Below are positions 51,201-62,536 of a stretch of DNA of 64,000 nt, one piece after another. This DNA comes from Typha latifolia (Eukaryota > Streptophyta > Magnoliopsida > Poales > Typhaceae): contig CM034100.1 in the NCBI GenBank assembly GCA_019914945.1, positions 15,077,096 through 15,141,095 on the forward strand, read 5' to 3'. Numbering within the stretch: position 1 is the first letter of the stretch; the number at the start of each line of letters is the position of its first letter. A program made the translations under genes and the position numbers. The notes below the pieces were generated by a model, which had not been told where the DNA came from, searched no databases, and saw only the letters and a program-made list of their open reading frames with translations.

Positions 51201-54200
51201 ATATCCAATTCCAATGTTGCGATGGTCGTTGAATGGTGGTGGACGGCCAAGGGTGATGGTGGATGGCCGTACAGTAAGGTGGCTATTGGAGAGAGATGGT
51301 GGCTAGGATTTGAAAGCTTAGAAGGATTTTATGGTTACGATCTACTCCTCGAAAGATAAAAATAATATAACATCTACGGTAAAAGATAAAGACGAAAAAA
51401 ATAATTTAACTAAACTCAATTCATTCAATGATTCTAATCAACATATGTCTACTCCTATTTGTAAGAGAAAAAACCCTAGCGGATTGGATCCATATGTAGA
51501 TTATCCGATTTATTTGAATTTAAAAAAATAAAATAAATCTAACTAACTTAAGTTGACTCGATTCAATTTAATCGACTCAACTAACCTAACTCACGTGATC
51601 GGATCATAACAGCCTAGTTAGGCATTCCTATGGCGAAGGAGTACTATGATCGCAAACAAGACCTAGTTGATTATGGTACTTGCCAATCAAGACAAGGACC
51701 ATAAAACATGGCAATAAACCAAATTGTATTGCCTCGGGAGCTAACCAATCATAAAAGGTAGTAGCATATCTAAACATTGTGTATGGATCTTGCTCCCCTT
51801 ATTATAAAGTTCAAATTTGAGAAAAGCAATTTGTAGCATAACCAAACCTTATGTTTGGATTTTGCCACCCTTATTGTAAAGTTTAAACTTCGACAAGATG
51901 GAATTGAAACATGAACTAATTATTACATGTTTTATTTATGACTAAGTAAATCTAACTCACACTTCCATGAAATTCCTAAGTTTTCATCACAATAAATAGG
52001 GATAACAAAATACACTAATCAAGTAGAACTAGTGCAAGCATGAAGTTGATTCCACAATAAGAAAACCCCCTTGCAAGATGAATCAAATTTGAAATATATT
52101 ACATCAAATCGAAGACAATTAATGGCTATAAAAGTGTACCTCCAAGGATATTCACTTTCAGAAAAACGAGAAACTCCATTCATTGCTGCGAAGGTATCAA
52201 TATGAACAAGCTTTTCTCCTGTTGAGACATCTGTTATCATAAACACAATAAGCATAAGATTGTTGACAACAAACATAGAACATCTGAAGTCAATCTTTGC
52301 ACCATCATCTTTCAAATAATATCAATTGTGGATTATCATGAGCTAGTGATATCTCTTATGATCGATACTACAGTTGCTCTGCAGTGAAAGACACAAAGAG
52401 AAGAACGCAAACCATGAAAAAAACCGAGACATTTGCCACAACTCGACATCATGAAGAAAATACATTAACTTCTTGCTTGATTATAGATGGAAACAAATAG
52501 AGAATTAGAACACCGTGAGATGTCAATCACAAGAAACAATGACGTGTACAAGAAAGAATGAAAATAGTTTACCTGCTTGATGTAAAGCTTTCAGAGCATA
52601 ACCACCTGGATAATTGTTGTAGGATGCCATGAATGTCACGAGAGAGCATCCCAGACTAAAAGAATTGGTATATAAGCATAAAATAGAAAGGAAGATTACT
52701 TTTATCCTCACTAATCAATAATCTAACCTGAATACAAAAGATCCAAGCAAAAGAACATAAAGCCACTTCCATACATTCTTCTTCCTGTTGTTATATCTGT
52801 AAATATTATGAAACAAGACATTTGTCATATGGTAGAAATTTGAAAGATTAAGGTTATTATGACATTCTTCAGTTACATTACACCTAGGTACCACAGCATA
52901 TGAATATATGATCAATTTGTCATCTGCTCTACAAGGCAAAGAAGGCATGGAGCAATCATGATTTATCTGAGAAGCTATAAATTTGAAGGATCAGTACATA
53001 AATATGAAAAGTACTTTTCTAGGTCATCTGTTGATAATGAATCATAAAATCATTTATGATCATCAAACCCTACTATTACTTGGTCTATGAAAAGAAACAG
53101 TCATCATTATGTATGTATTGTAAATCAGTTGATTGCAACTCAAGAAACAAAATACATTTCCTGTTGATTGGAACTTAAATAGAATATAGTTTCCACATAA
53201 ATGCTTGATGCTTTAGCCATATTAAGTACAAGTAAATACAAGCTTTTTATGAAACAATGGCAATAATAAGAAACAGAAGTAAAATCTTCATATCCCAGTG
53301 AAACCAAATTGTCCATGATGTGGCAATTATAATCAGTGAAACTAAACACTTAACCCAGCTAAAATCAAACTGTGATATGCTGCAAGATGATGTCCGCTGA
53401 GTACTATACCGACTAGGCACAGCTCTGACACAGGCCAAGTAATAATTCAGCGCTCGAATACCCAAATACAATGGGGCCAGTTAGAATTAAAAATGGGAAA
53501 GGATATAAGATAAAAACAATAGCATGTAAAACCAGCCTACTGTTATCTTAACAATAACTTACAAAGAGAATTAGAGAAATAGCGTAAGAGGAGTAGATTG
53601 ATGGTGCATACATTCTGCTAACAGCTAGTGATGCAGATACATTAAGCATTGGAAGAGAACCAATTATGAAACGAAGCTCCTGAGATTAAGAAACATAATC
53701 ACATGTATCATATATTGATATAGAAAGAATGTTAAAAAACTAACTGAAAAGTTGAGCATGAATTAGGAACCTTGTGTGGAAGTTTTGAATAAAGTAAAAT
53801 GAATGACAAGATTGGAACCATGTATCGCATTATCCTTCTATCAAGAAGCACACCAATCTGTTACACAGAAAAAAAAAATTGTAGGTTGGTAATTACTTGG
53901 TAGCATATAATTATTTCTCAAGATAAAATAATGAGAACTAAGAAAAATAGAATTATGTAGCATCTTATATCCTACTATAAACCACCCCTATATCAGCTAC
54001 TGATGCAGTGTAGGATTTACAAGGTAACAACATACCCACAAAAGAAAAAAAAATTCCCGGTACTTTATTTTCAATAATATATGTGAGAGGGCTTGCCGCT
54101 TGCAGATTCTGTATGTCAGAATATTGTATATGTTTGTGAAGAAATACATTTATATGCATGTTCATATTCGTTTCTACCATTCTGAAGCAACTTTATCATA

Positions 54201-57200
54201 TTAGAGTAACCAGGCAGAATCATTTGGCATGTCCTAAGTCTTAACCAAGGTTATTTGTCACAGCATGCCCTGCTGCTGTCACTTACCTATTGGCACAGTC
54301 GACATAAACCCATGCCAAAATAGACCTATATTGGTTTAAGTAATGTACCTAACTGGCATGTAACAAATGGAAATCAGTCAGCTTGATCCCTCAATATAAA
54401 GATTTATGAGATAAAAGAGAAATTATATGATCAAAGCATAAGAAAGACCAGGAAACAATTCTCTTAGTGAAGGTGATCCTGGACCATGTATGAGAGATAG
54501 GGAAAAATTCTTGTTTGAAGGTGAACCCAACATGTAGGAAAGATCAGGAAATGTTTCACTGTTTGAAGATGACTGTGGTATCATTGATCAGAAAATATTC
54601 CTTTATGTGAACTAGGCACTACATGAAAGTAACACAAGTTCTCAGCAGTTCATGAGACAAGACTAGATAATTTCAACAAATTTCCATGGTTGCCTTGACA
54701 GGTGTGACATTCAGACTATGCAATAAATGGAGAGAGTGAAATGTGTAGATATCATGCTTGACAAATGACAGGCATAGAGAATATTGCCAAAGGAAGCACC
54801 AATGCTGTTGCACCTTTCCTCCACCAATTGAGCGGTTCAGCCAATTGATGTAAGTTACCAGAGGAATACAAGCACCAAACAACAGAAATTCTAGATAATC
54901 AAATAGGCATATGAATATATGATATTGATTTTGTAAATCATTGAACAATTGCATTCTTTTACCAATGAATGAAAAACTTTGTACATGAAGAAATAAGTCA
55001 AATAACAGTTTAACTAACCACAATTTTCATCAACTTCTTATCCAGTCCAACTTACCACGGAAAGAGGATATGCTACAAGCATGGCGCGTGGAAGAGCTGA
55101 TGTGAAATACCAATGGAGCGGTTGTGTCTATGTTTGCATCTTATAAAAGAGAACAGCTCAAAAAGAGTTTCATACACATGGATATAAAAGAAAAAGAAAA
55201 GGGGAGAGCATGTGCCATGAAATGCATAAGCAACGCATAGAAAGAAAACTATGTTCTAAACAGAACCCTAAAAGTCAAAGAGAACCTGAAACAAAATAAA
55301 TTAAAGTTCAATACAAGTATTAATCATAATATCTACTTCCTGATAGCGAACAAGGTTAATGTGGCCTTAACAGTGCTATGGCATTGTAGGCTTAATTCAT
55401 GCATTGAGCACTAGCTTGCCAGTTACCCGGTAACAACAGAAATGTACATGCTTCTCTATCAGCCATGGTAGTCCAAAGCATTGCTATCATCTCCTAATAT
55501 GTAATAAAGCTAAACAAAGAAAATGAAGCACATGAAGGCTGAACCATGAGAGCTCCCACAGTCCTACTGTTTCTATGTTATAGTACAAATGAGAGAACTG
55601 TGATAGTAATTGCACCATACTAATAGCAAGATGTATCAATCCAAACAAGTAGAATCTTCCACTAAAGAGCTTGTAGATCAAATTCACGGCTTTAAAACTT
55701 TCAAAACTAAAATAAATGAAATTAAAATGGTGGACAACCAACTTGAAAAGTATAAACTGGCAATATCCACTACTTTGTTCTGATAAATTTCCAAATGTCA
55801 ATACTCAATACTACTAATCAAGATAAGAAAAAACAGAACACATAGAAATAAATGCTCAAAGCAAAATCTTCTATTGTTTGATCTTGGTTATAGTAATTCT
55901 GGATTTTAAAGCATGAGGGACATCCCCTTTTAAGAACTAAAGAGTCAAAAGTTTCTAATGTGAATAGAACAAACCAAGGCACTCTTTAAATATGTACATT
56001 AAAAGAATTCTGCAGAACTCAAAGAATCTTACACACGTAACTCAAAAAAGAACACAATTATGCAGGAATCAGTAACTCGCATACAATTTTGCAGACAATA
56101 GAGAAAAATTTCTGGATCAATTCCATTTGCAAGAAAACCAGCTATAAATATCTCAAGGATACATCCCATTCCGAACTCAAAGAATCTTACACATGTAATT
56201 CAAAAAAGAACACAATTATGCAGGAATCGGTAACTCGCATACAATTTTGCAGACGATAGAGAAATTTTCTGGATTAATTCCATTTGCAAGAAAATCAGCT
56301 ATAAATATCTCAAGGATACACCCCATTCCGAACTCCGGTTCTGAATCGAGTTAAACAAGAAAACTTCCAATTCTGGCCACAAAATTCTCTGCCACATTAT
56401 TGAATCAACCAGCACAGTAAAGCCTGAAAAATGAATGTGTGATGAAATAAAATAAACTAAATCAGTACCACATTAACTCTCCAAAATGAATTGTTCACTC
56501 TAGGAAACATCATACCTATACATGGAAGTGCTGTGCTTATGCAGCATATAATTGCTTTCCATAGTGAAATAGATTTGCTCTGTTGTGCATAATATTAAAT
56601 TCAGAAATATGAACACCAGAGTTCTAAAATCTAAGAAGTCCTATACAAGAATATGATGCAGCAAAATGAAAGAGTAACAGAAAACAGATCAGCAGCCAAA
56701 TGGAAGAGAATGAGATGTTACAGCAATCTGAAATTTTCAAGTAAAGAAGAGCCATGATCATTAAGCAGGAAATGGACAAGGAATCATGGGTCGATAGATA
56801 GTGAATTATTGGAGCCAATACGGAAGGAATATCTTGATACTTCTTCATCACCACTTATCAATGTGTGTCACTAGAATTGATCATATCTTATTTTAAAGAA
56901 ATCTAATATGGAGTCTTTTTCATCACTTTTTGATACCCCTTTGCATTTAAGTGCTTGGTCTACATAAATTATGCTTCAAATTTTGGAAATCAGAGGGAAA
57001 TTTTGGTTTTCCCCAAGTAATTTGCCCCAACAAAGTGGATATGAGAAAAATTAGGGAAAATGAGATTTGAATCTAATTGCATACGCTACACTAATATATG
57101 ATGTTGAAAAACTTTAATTTAGTTTTTATAATCTATTTCAAGGCTTTAGAGAGGTTTAAACTTTAGAGATTGTTTTTTGGCATGTCAAGACTATTCAGTG

Positions 57201-59991
57201 TGCCATTGACACTCCGTCTAATCACAACACGTGCTAGCGATCCGTATTGTGCTGAGCCAAAGTTGACAAGACTTGTGCCACTGGCATGACAATCATTGCA
57301 AGGATTAAAAAAAAATTTAACTACTTATAGTCATATTTACTATTGTGGAGGAGATGCTGACAGCTAACAAATTGAATAGTGAAAGACAAAAGAAAATGCA
57401 AATTAGCTCTGCAAGAAAAAAAGAAAGAGAGTCACCTACATATGGTTGTATGATAGAGTTTAAAGAAGAAAAGTGAAAGGTAAAAGGAGCAACTAAGGGC
57501 TATCATAGCTACAAGTTTGTATCATGGGGAATCTCCCTCCCTAGATTGCATGACCAACCTCTAAACAAAGTTTTATTTTAGCCATTATCAATTCCTCTCT
57601 AAGCTTCCCAGGCTTATTCATTCCAAAGGAACATTGACTAATATAGCTCATTTCAGTCTTGATGTGAAATAAAATTTTAAAATATTATTTAAGCTGAAAA
57701 TTAATTAATTCATTCAAAATATTTAAATACGATAAAAAACAGGTGCATGGGCATATGAAATAATATAGTTATCATCCTACTAATTGAAGAAAAAAAAACA
57801 ACATAGATACAGAGGAAACATACCAGCAAAAGTTCGATCCCAATTGGTCCAAAGAGAAGCACTGTATCACATCTAAATACAACCGTAGAAATAGTCTGCT
57901 ATGCAAAAGTAGGCAATTTATAATTTCTTGATGAAGAAAATCATATGATCGGACACTAATTGCATAAAATCAAGAATCATAAGCATGTCTCAGCAATCTG
58001 TGATGACAAAATAAGAAGAATTTGAAAAGGTATGCTTTGGATACCTACAGGAATTAAAACATCAATAGGAAATTATATTTGACACCACATGTCTTTTTGT
58101 TTATTAGATTGTACACACACAAACAGGACACAATTGCAAATTTGATTAGGTTTAACAGACATTTTAAAGAGAACGAATATAAAGAAGAGACGTACCAGAC
58201 ATTTTAAAGTTGTCAGGGGATTTCCCTTGAACCAGAAGGAATATGCCAAATTAACTATATGATAAAAAGCAATAAGTCAGTATACTATAACCCCATAATC
58301 TCTCTTTTTTCTGCTGGTAATTAGCTTCACTAAAAAATTCTTTTACCATGTAAAACATCAGTAGCAACATCTATTAATAAATAGAACTCTCTGGATAACT
58401 AACATCATCTTCACCTTGAATTAACAAAATTCAACATGAAATTATAAGTAGTGCAATATGCTATCCTAATTCACAAAGCTATTCATTGAGGGCACGTAAA
58501 TCAAATAAGTCACTCCGAATACTTTGTTAATACAGATTTACACCATTAACTTTCTTTATTGGCCTCAACAAAAATCTCAGTAAAAAACCACTGAAAAACA
58601 AAGAAACAATGGTCCAAATTTCACATGTAGTAGGCTGTCTGCACAATACAGGCAATGGAACTAATCATCCAGAAGAACAAGAGTGGTCTTGAGATAGAGA
58701 TTAGCAGAAACAGCATCTACTTTTGTAATTTCACCAATGCCAAAATTAGTTCTCCATGGTTATGTTTATGCATTTTGCTCATGTGCATAGACCTATTACA
58801 ATGTGAAAGCCTTTAAGCAAAACAGCTAAAGTATGCCAGAGAAATGAAGCAACACCCTTCTCAATTGGAAGCTAAAATTTTACAGCATTATGAATGTTCT
58901 ATAGTAATTTACAATTTTCTATTTTAAATATCACTCATTCTTGTGAGATCTAACTTTAACAGAAAATACACAGAAAATAAAATTCGCTTGTTTTGGCTAT
59001 AGCATGTTTATGCATGAACTGCTTACTTGAAGGTGTCATCCCATCAACTTGGCCACCATATATGCAAAATATTAATTCAGTAGAAGATAAGAATCTTAAA
59101 ACATAAAGAGCTGCATCACAAAGCAGGAAGTTCTCCTATCTATGGGAAAGAGAAGGATCCTTCAGTTAATCTGTCATCTCACCATATAATGTACCAGCCT
59201 ACCAGCCAGACCTTTTTTCTGGTTTTCTCATGTATAACAACTTGAATATAATCTACACGCCTCAAGTTATAATAAATTACACCAATACTATTCTAGTCTC
59301 CATGCAGGACATAAACTGAGCAGTTTAACACTTTATATACTGCAGCAGTTAACACTTTAGGTAGCCCAATGCCAAGTCTTGCTGACTAAGATATGATAAA
59401 TTATAGTATGTGATACATGATACATTCATTTCAATGAGATCTAAATAATAATATAGATAGTAAAATTTTGATTAACACAAATTGAAGCATGAGGAGAACC
59501 AAGAAATTTATCTATCCATTAGTCACACATGCCATTGAACTTTTGGCAGTAGAACAATCAGCTTGACACCAAAATCCAACTGTTACTATAATAAAGATTC
59601 TATGACAATGCCATGGAATGACTCAGATACTGCACGCCTGCATCTATAACTTAACTCCAGATGTTAGTTCACTAATTCATAAATAATTTTCTACAAGTTC
59701 TTGTAGTGTTTCCAAAATGAAAAGGGAAATCTTATAAGTAAAAAGAAACTTGTTAAATCTTTTCATAACATATTACAGAAAAAAGAAAAAAATCACCAAA
59801 CAAGTGAATGACAGAAAAAAGAAGCATCATCAGTTTATTTTGAAGAGCATAATAACTTCCAAACCATGATTACCTAAAGCAAAAGCTAAAATATTTGGAA
59901 GAGGACGTGTTGAGTAGAACAACAAATGAAACTGCAAAGCCGTTAGTATGGCAAAGAATGCTTCAACATGATAGCCAAATTTCCTTCTAAC
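48216..59991 (-). CDS. ALG12: ALG12, Dol-P-Man: Man7GlcNAc2-PP-Dol alpha-1,6-mannosyltransferase; last 14 exons (5' part outside)
   Basis: Exons in transcript order: 59991-59874, 58254-58196, 57895-57824, 56579-56516, 56423-56320, 55127-55056, 53857-53771, 53679-53612, 52796-52728, 52655-52573, 52230-52140, 49634-49569, 48658-48565, 48296-48216. They join in phase to 1,128 nt (375 aa plus stop). This GT22-family ER membrane enzyme adds the eighth mannose to the lipid-linked N-glycan precursor. Visible landmarks: [77 protein letters not shown] (across two exons), [20 protein letters not shown] and the end NWPGCQ. Full-length members are about 490-500 aa, so roughly 120 N-terminal residues, with the catalytic EESFN region, are missing. 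They were not found between 59992 and 62500 and probably lie past the window. Confidence 0.9.
49945..51611 (-). mobile_element. Non-autonomous LTR retrotransposon (LARD/TRIM-like) in ALG12
   Basis: Two direct repeats of about 300 bp, 49945-50257 and 51311-51611, both run from TGAAAGCTT to GATCATAACA and share CCTAACTCACGTGATCGGAT. On the minus strand they read TG to CA, as an LTR should. A Met-tRNA-type primer site (minus strand TTGGTATTAGAGTCG) lies at 51101-51115, about 200 bp inside the right repeat. The real 5' LTR may therefore be longer (about 51116-51611) and the left one truncated. The internal region (50258-51100) has no reverse transcriptase. A 114-codon open frame at 51086-50742 is Pro-rich with no known domain. 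The element lies in the intron between exons 52230-52140 and 49634-49569. Confidence 0.7.
56015..56335. repeat. Tandem duplication, 158 bp unit, spanning an ALG12 exon-intron border
   Basis: Unit 1 (56015-56172) and unit 2 (56173-56329) match with about 10 differences and are followed by a partial GAACTC. Unit 2 includes the 3' end of the ALG12 exon 56423-56320 and its donor. Unit 1 therefore carries a second copy of the exon tail (read on the minus strand TTCGGAATGGGA) and of the GTATCCTTGAG donor. Confidence 0.93.
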
Positions 59992-62218
59992 CTGTTAATA
60001 AGAAAATTAGTTTAATTCAATCTTTGATAAATACCTGACAAATAAAAATAAATTGAAGATAAATTCATCCTGCAGTTACTGCCACAGATGAAAGGGCATA
60101 GACAGGGAGAAGACAAACAAAATGACAAACGAGACATAACCAAGTATACTGACCAACGAGTACCATGATTTGTGTGCTAAAATAGAAAAGAGAAGAATTT
60201 CCCATAGAACATAGCATATTGTTACATGTGAAAGATTAGATTTTGTAGGCCCAACCACTAACATAAGAGGTTGGAGTCCTACCTTATCATGAATGTTGTC
60301 ATGAGTTCAATTCCCACCTTGAGCGCAAGGTGCGATCATTGTTTAAAAAATTTCTGCCTTATATAAAATATAACTAGTTTCTGCTTAGGTCTTGCCTAGG
60401 TGACCCACAGTAGCATCTCATATTATATTTTAGTATGTAGATTGATTCTAAAATTCAAAATTATTATATATGTTGATAAATATAGTTCTTAATAAAAATG
60501 AATAAGTATAATGTTTAGATTGTATGTATTAATTTTTTTACTTCTTCTCTAACTATTATTTCTTAATTTGTTTATTTTTTAACCGTCTTGAATTCTGGGC
60601 ACCCGTCTAACACCTACGTGCTATATGATCCCTTCTCTGCCCGCCTATCGCCTATATTCTTTTAAAACCTTGGGTGTGATTTATGGTGGAAATTCCACGT
60701 GGACACCATGTGCACAAAGTTTACACCCACCGATTGTGGTCCCCTTTTTAAGGGTTAGCTCAGTCATCCAACCTATTATGTACCAATGATAGCTAACTTT
60801 TTTATTTAGCTTATGATTAGCCTATAAACTCATAATATATTGAAAAGAAACTGAGATTAGATTTTATTATAATCTAATAAGTACTTGAATTCTAGTTATT
60901 CAACTTGTAATAGAAATTGCATGGAATCAATTATCTAGGCTAGGCAAAACGGATACCTTCACACTCCCACCGTATCCGTATTGAATACCATATCGGATAC
61001 TTCTTAATACATATCAGATACTTTCCTAAAATATCCTAAATTTTATGAATAAAATTAATGTTGTAGATACTTCTCAAATACTTTTTAGATACTTCCTAAA
61101 TTCCTAACAATATGAGTAAAATCAAAGGAAAGTATTACCATTTATTTCTTATCAAATCTAGAAGGTTTCTCTTTTTAATTCTTTGTTACAAATGGCAGTT
61201 ATTTTAATGAATCAATTAGAGGTCTTCTTACATAAAATATCATACACAACAAGAATATATAATTCCTTAATTAAGAAAATTAAAGTACAAAAGTTCACTA
61301 ATATATGTGTGTGTCTGAACATAAATATATACATTGTATCCTAAGTATGCCTTATCCTCATTTTTCAAGATTTGTCATATCAAAGTATATAGTATAGTAT
61401 TGTATTGTATATGTATCTCATATTCATATCCTAGGTATAGCAATCGTAAATTCCAAAATCAGTTGATCCGGATCGGGATTAGCCATAACCGATCCTGATC
61501 AGACCAGTTTTGTTCAATATCGGCTAGTTTTGGCCGAATCGGCCGAAACTTTGCCGTATCTAGTAAAAACAACAATATTGGATAATTTTTTTTTAAAGAT
61601 TCAAGTCAAATCTAAATGTATCTAACCTAGGAGACATTAATAATTGATGTCATTAAGACATCAACTGCTTTCTTTTTAAATTTTTAGTTTTTACTCTCTA
61701 TCTCTAACACACTCTCCTCTCACTCTCACATTTTACCAAGCTCATTTGGCGGCCGTTTCGGTGAGTCCCTTTGGCTAGTCCACACTTTAATGAACTCGGA
61801 TGAGTTTTTTTTCATTCTTTCTCACCCACTTTTTAACTCATATTTTCTTACTGCTATAAGACAATAGTGAAGAGATGTCTCTCTCTTCATATTGTTCTGC
61901 AGTAATAATTTATGAGTATAAAATATGTCTAATTCAAGTCGAAATTCATTATAGTTTTGAGTGATTTTTTCTTTAGTTTTTAAAGTTCATGTGACTAATT
62001 TTTATTTCTCATTTTTCTGTTAATTTTTATAGATTTTTAGAAATGTTTCTGCATTTTAAATAATATTCAGAATTTTACGTAATTAAAAATAGTCCAATCC
62101 GACACGAACGACCGATACATCCAATACGGCCGATAAGTATCCTTTTTTCTAACGGCCTCTCGATTCTGATACTGAGTTTCGAAACCTTGATAGCAATTTT
62201 TTGTGCATACAGTCTATG
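59992..62218. other. Probable ALG12 intron sequence with degenerate repeats
   Basis: No ALG12 exon and no other gene was recognised. Near 60950-61110 the words GGATACTT, AGATACTT and similar recur many times, suggesting an old transposon. Near 61470-61560 there is a GC-richer patch with CCGGATCGG and GGCCGAATCGGCC, and near 62095-62160 a second one with CGACACGAACGACCG and ACGGCCGATAAG. These may be two ends of one unclassified element. Confidence 0.35.
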
Positions 62219-62536
62219 TGTAAGAACCAAAAAAAAAAAATTAAGGGGGTTAAGAGAGAAGGGTGCATGTGCTCTGCACGTGCAACTCCCTCCCCTCTCT
62301 CTCTTCGGCACGCAACGAGGCGCAGGGAGAAATCACGCCTAATCCGGATCAAATTAGATCTGGATTTTTGTTTTAATCTATAAATTAAAACCCTAATCCC
62401 CTCTCTCTTTCTGCTTAACCATCTCAGCTCCCTTCTTTCTCTTCTTCCTCCCCTCTTTCGCTTTCTTTTTCCTTATCGTTGGAGTCACGTCGTGGAATCG
62501 GCCTGCCGAAGCGCCGCCGGAGCCAACGGAGACCAC
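62219..62536 (+). other. LTR-like or captured leader sequence at the Gypsy junction
   Basis: The stretch starts TGTAAGAACC, has AAACCCTAATCCC near 62387 followed by a long CT-rich run, then a GC-rich end (CCTGCCGAAGCGCCGCCGG). It joins directly to mid-reverse-transcriptase coding sequence at about 62537. It could be a Gypsy LTR/5' UTR left after an internal deletion, or a host first exon next to a 5'-truncated element. Confidence 0.35.

Noticed and set aside
57170..57300. GC-richer patch with words such as GCCACTGGCATGAC in an ALG12 intron, resembling the MITE family
   Set aside because: Only loose word similarity; no inverted ends or target duplication, so not called as another copy.
60076..60264. 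Hydrophobic 62-codon minus-strand frame upstream of the first visible ALG12 exon
   Set aside because: It does not resemble the expected ALG12 N-terminal segments and has no phase-compatible splice sites joining it to 59991.
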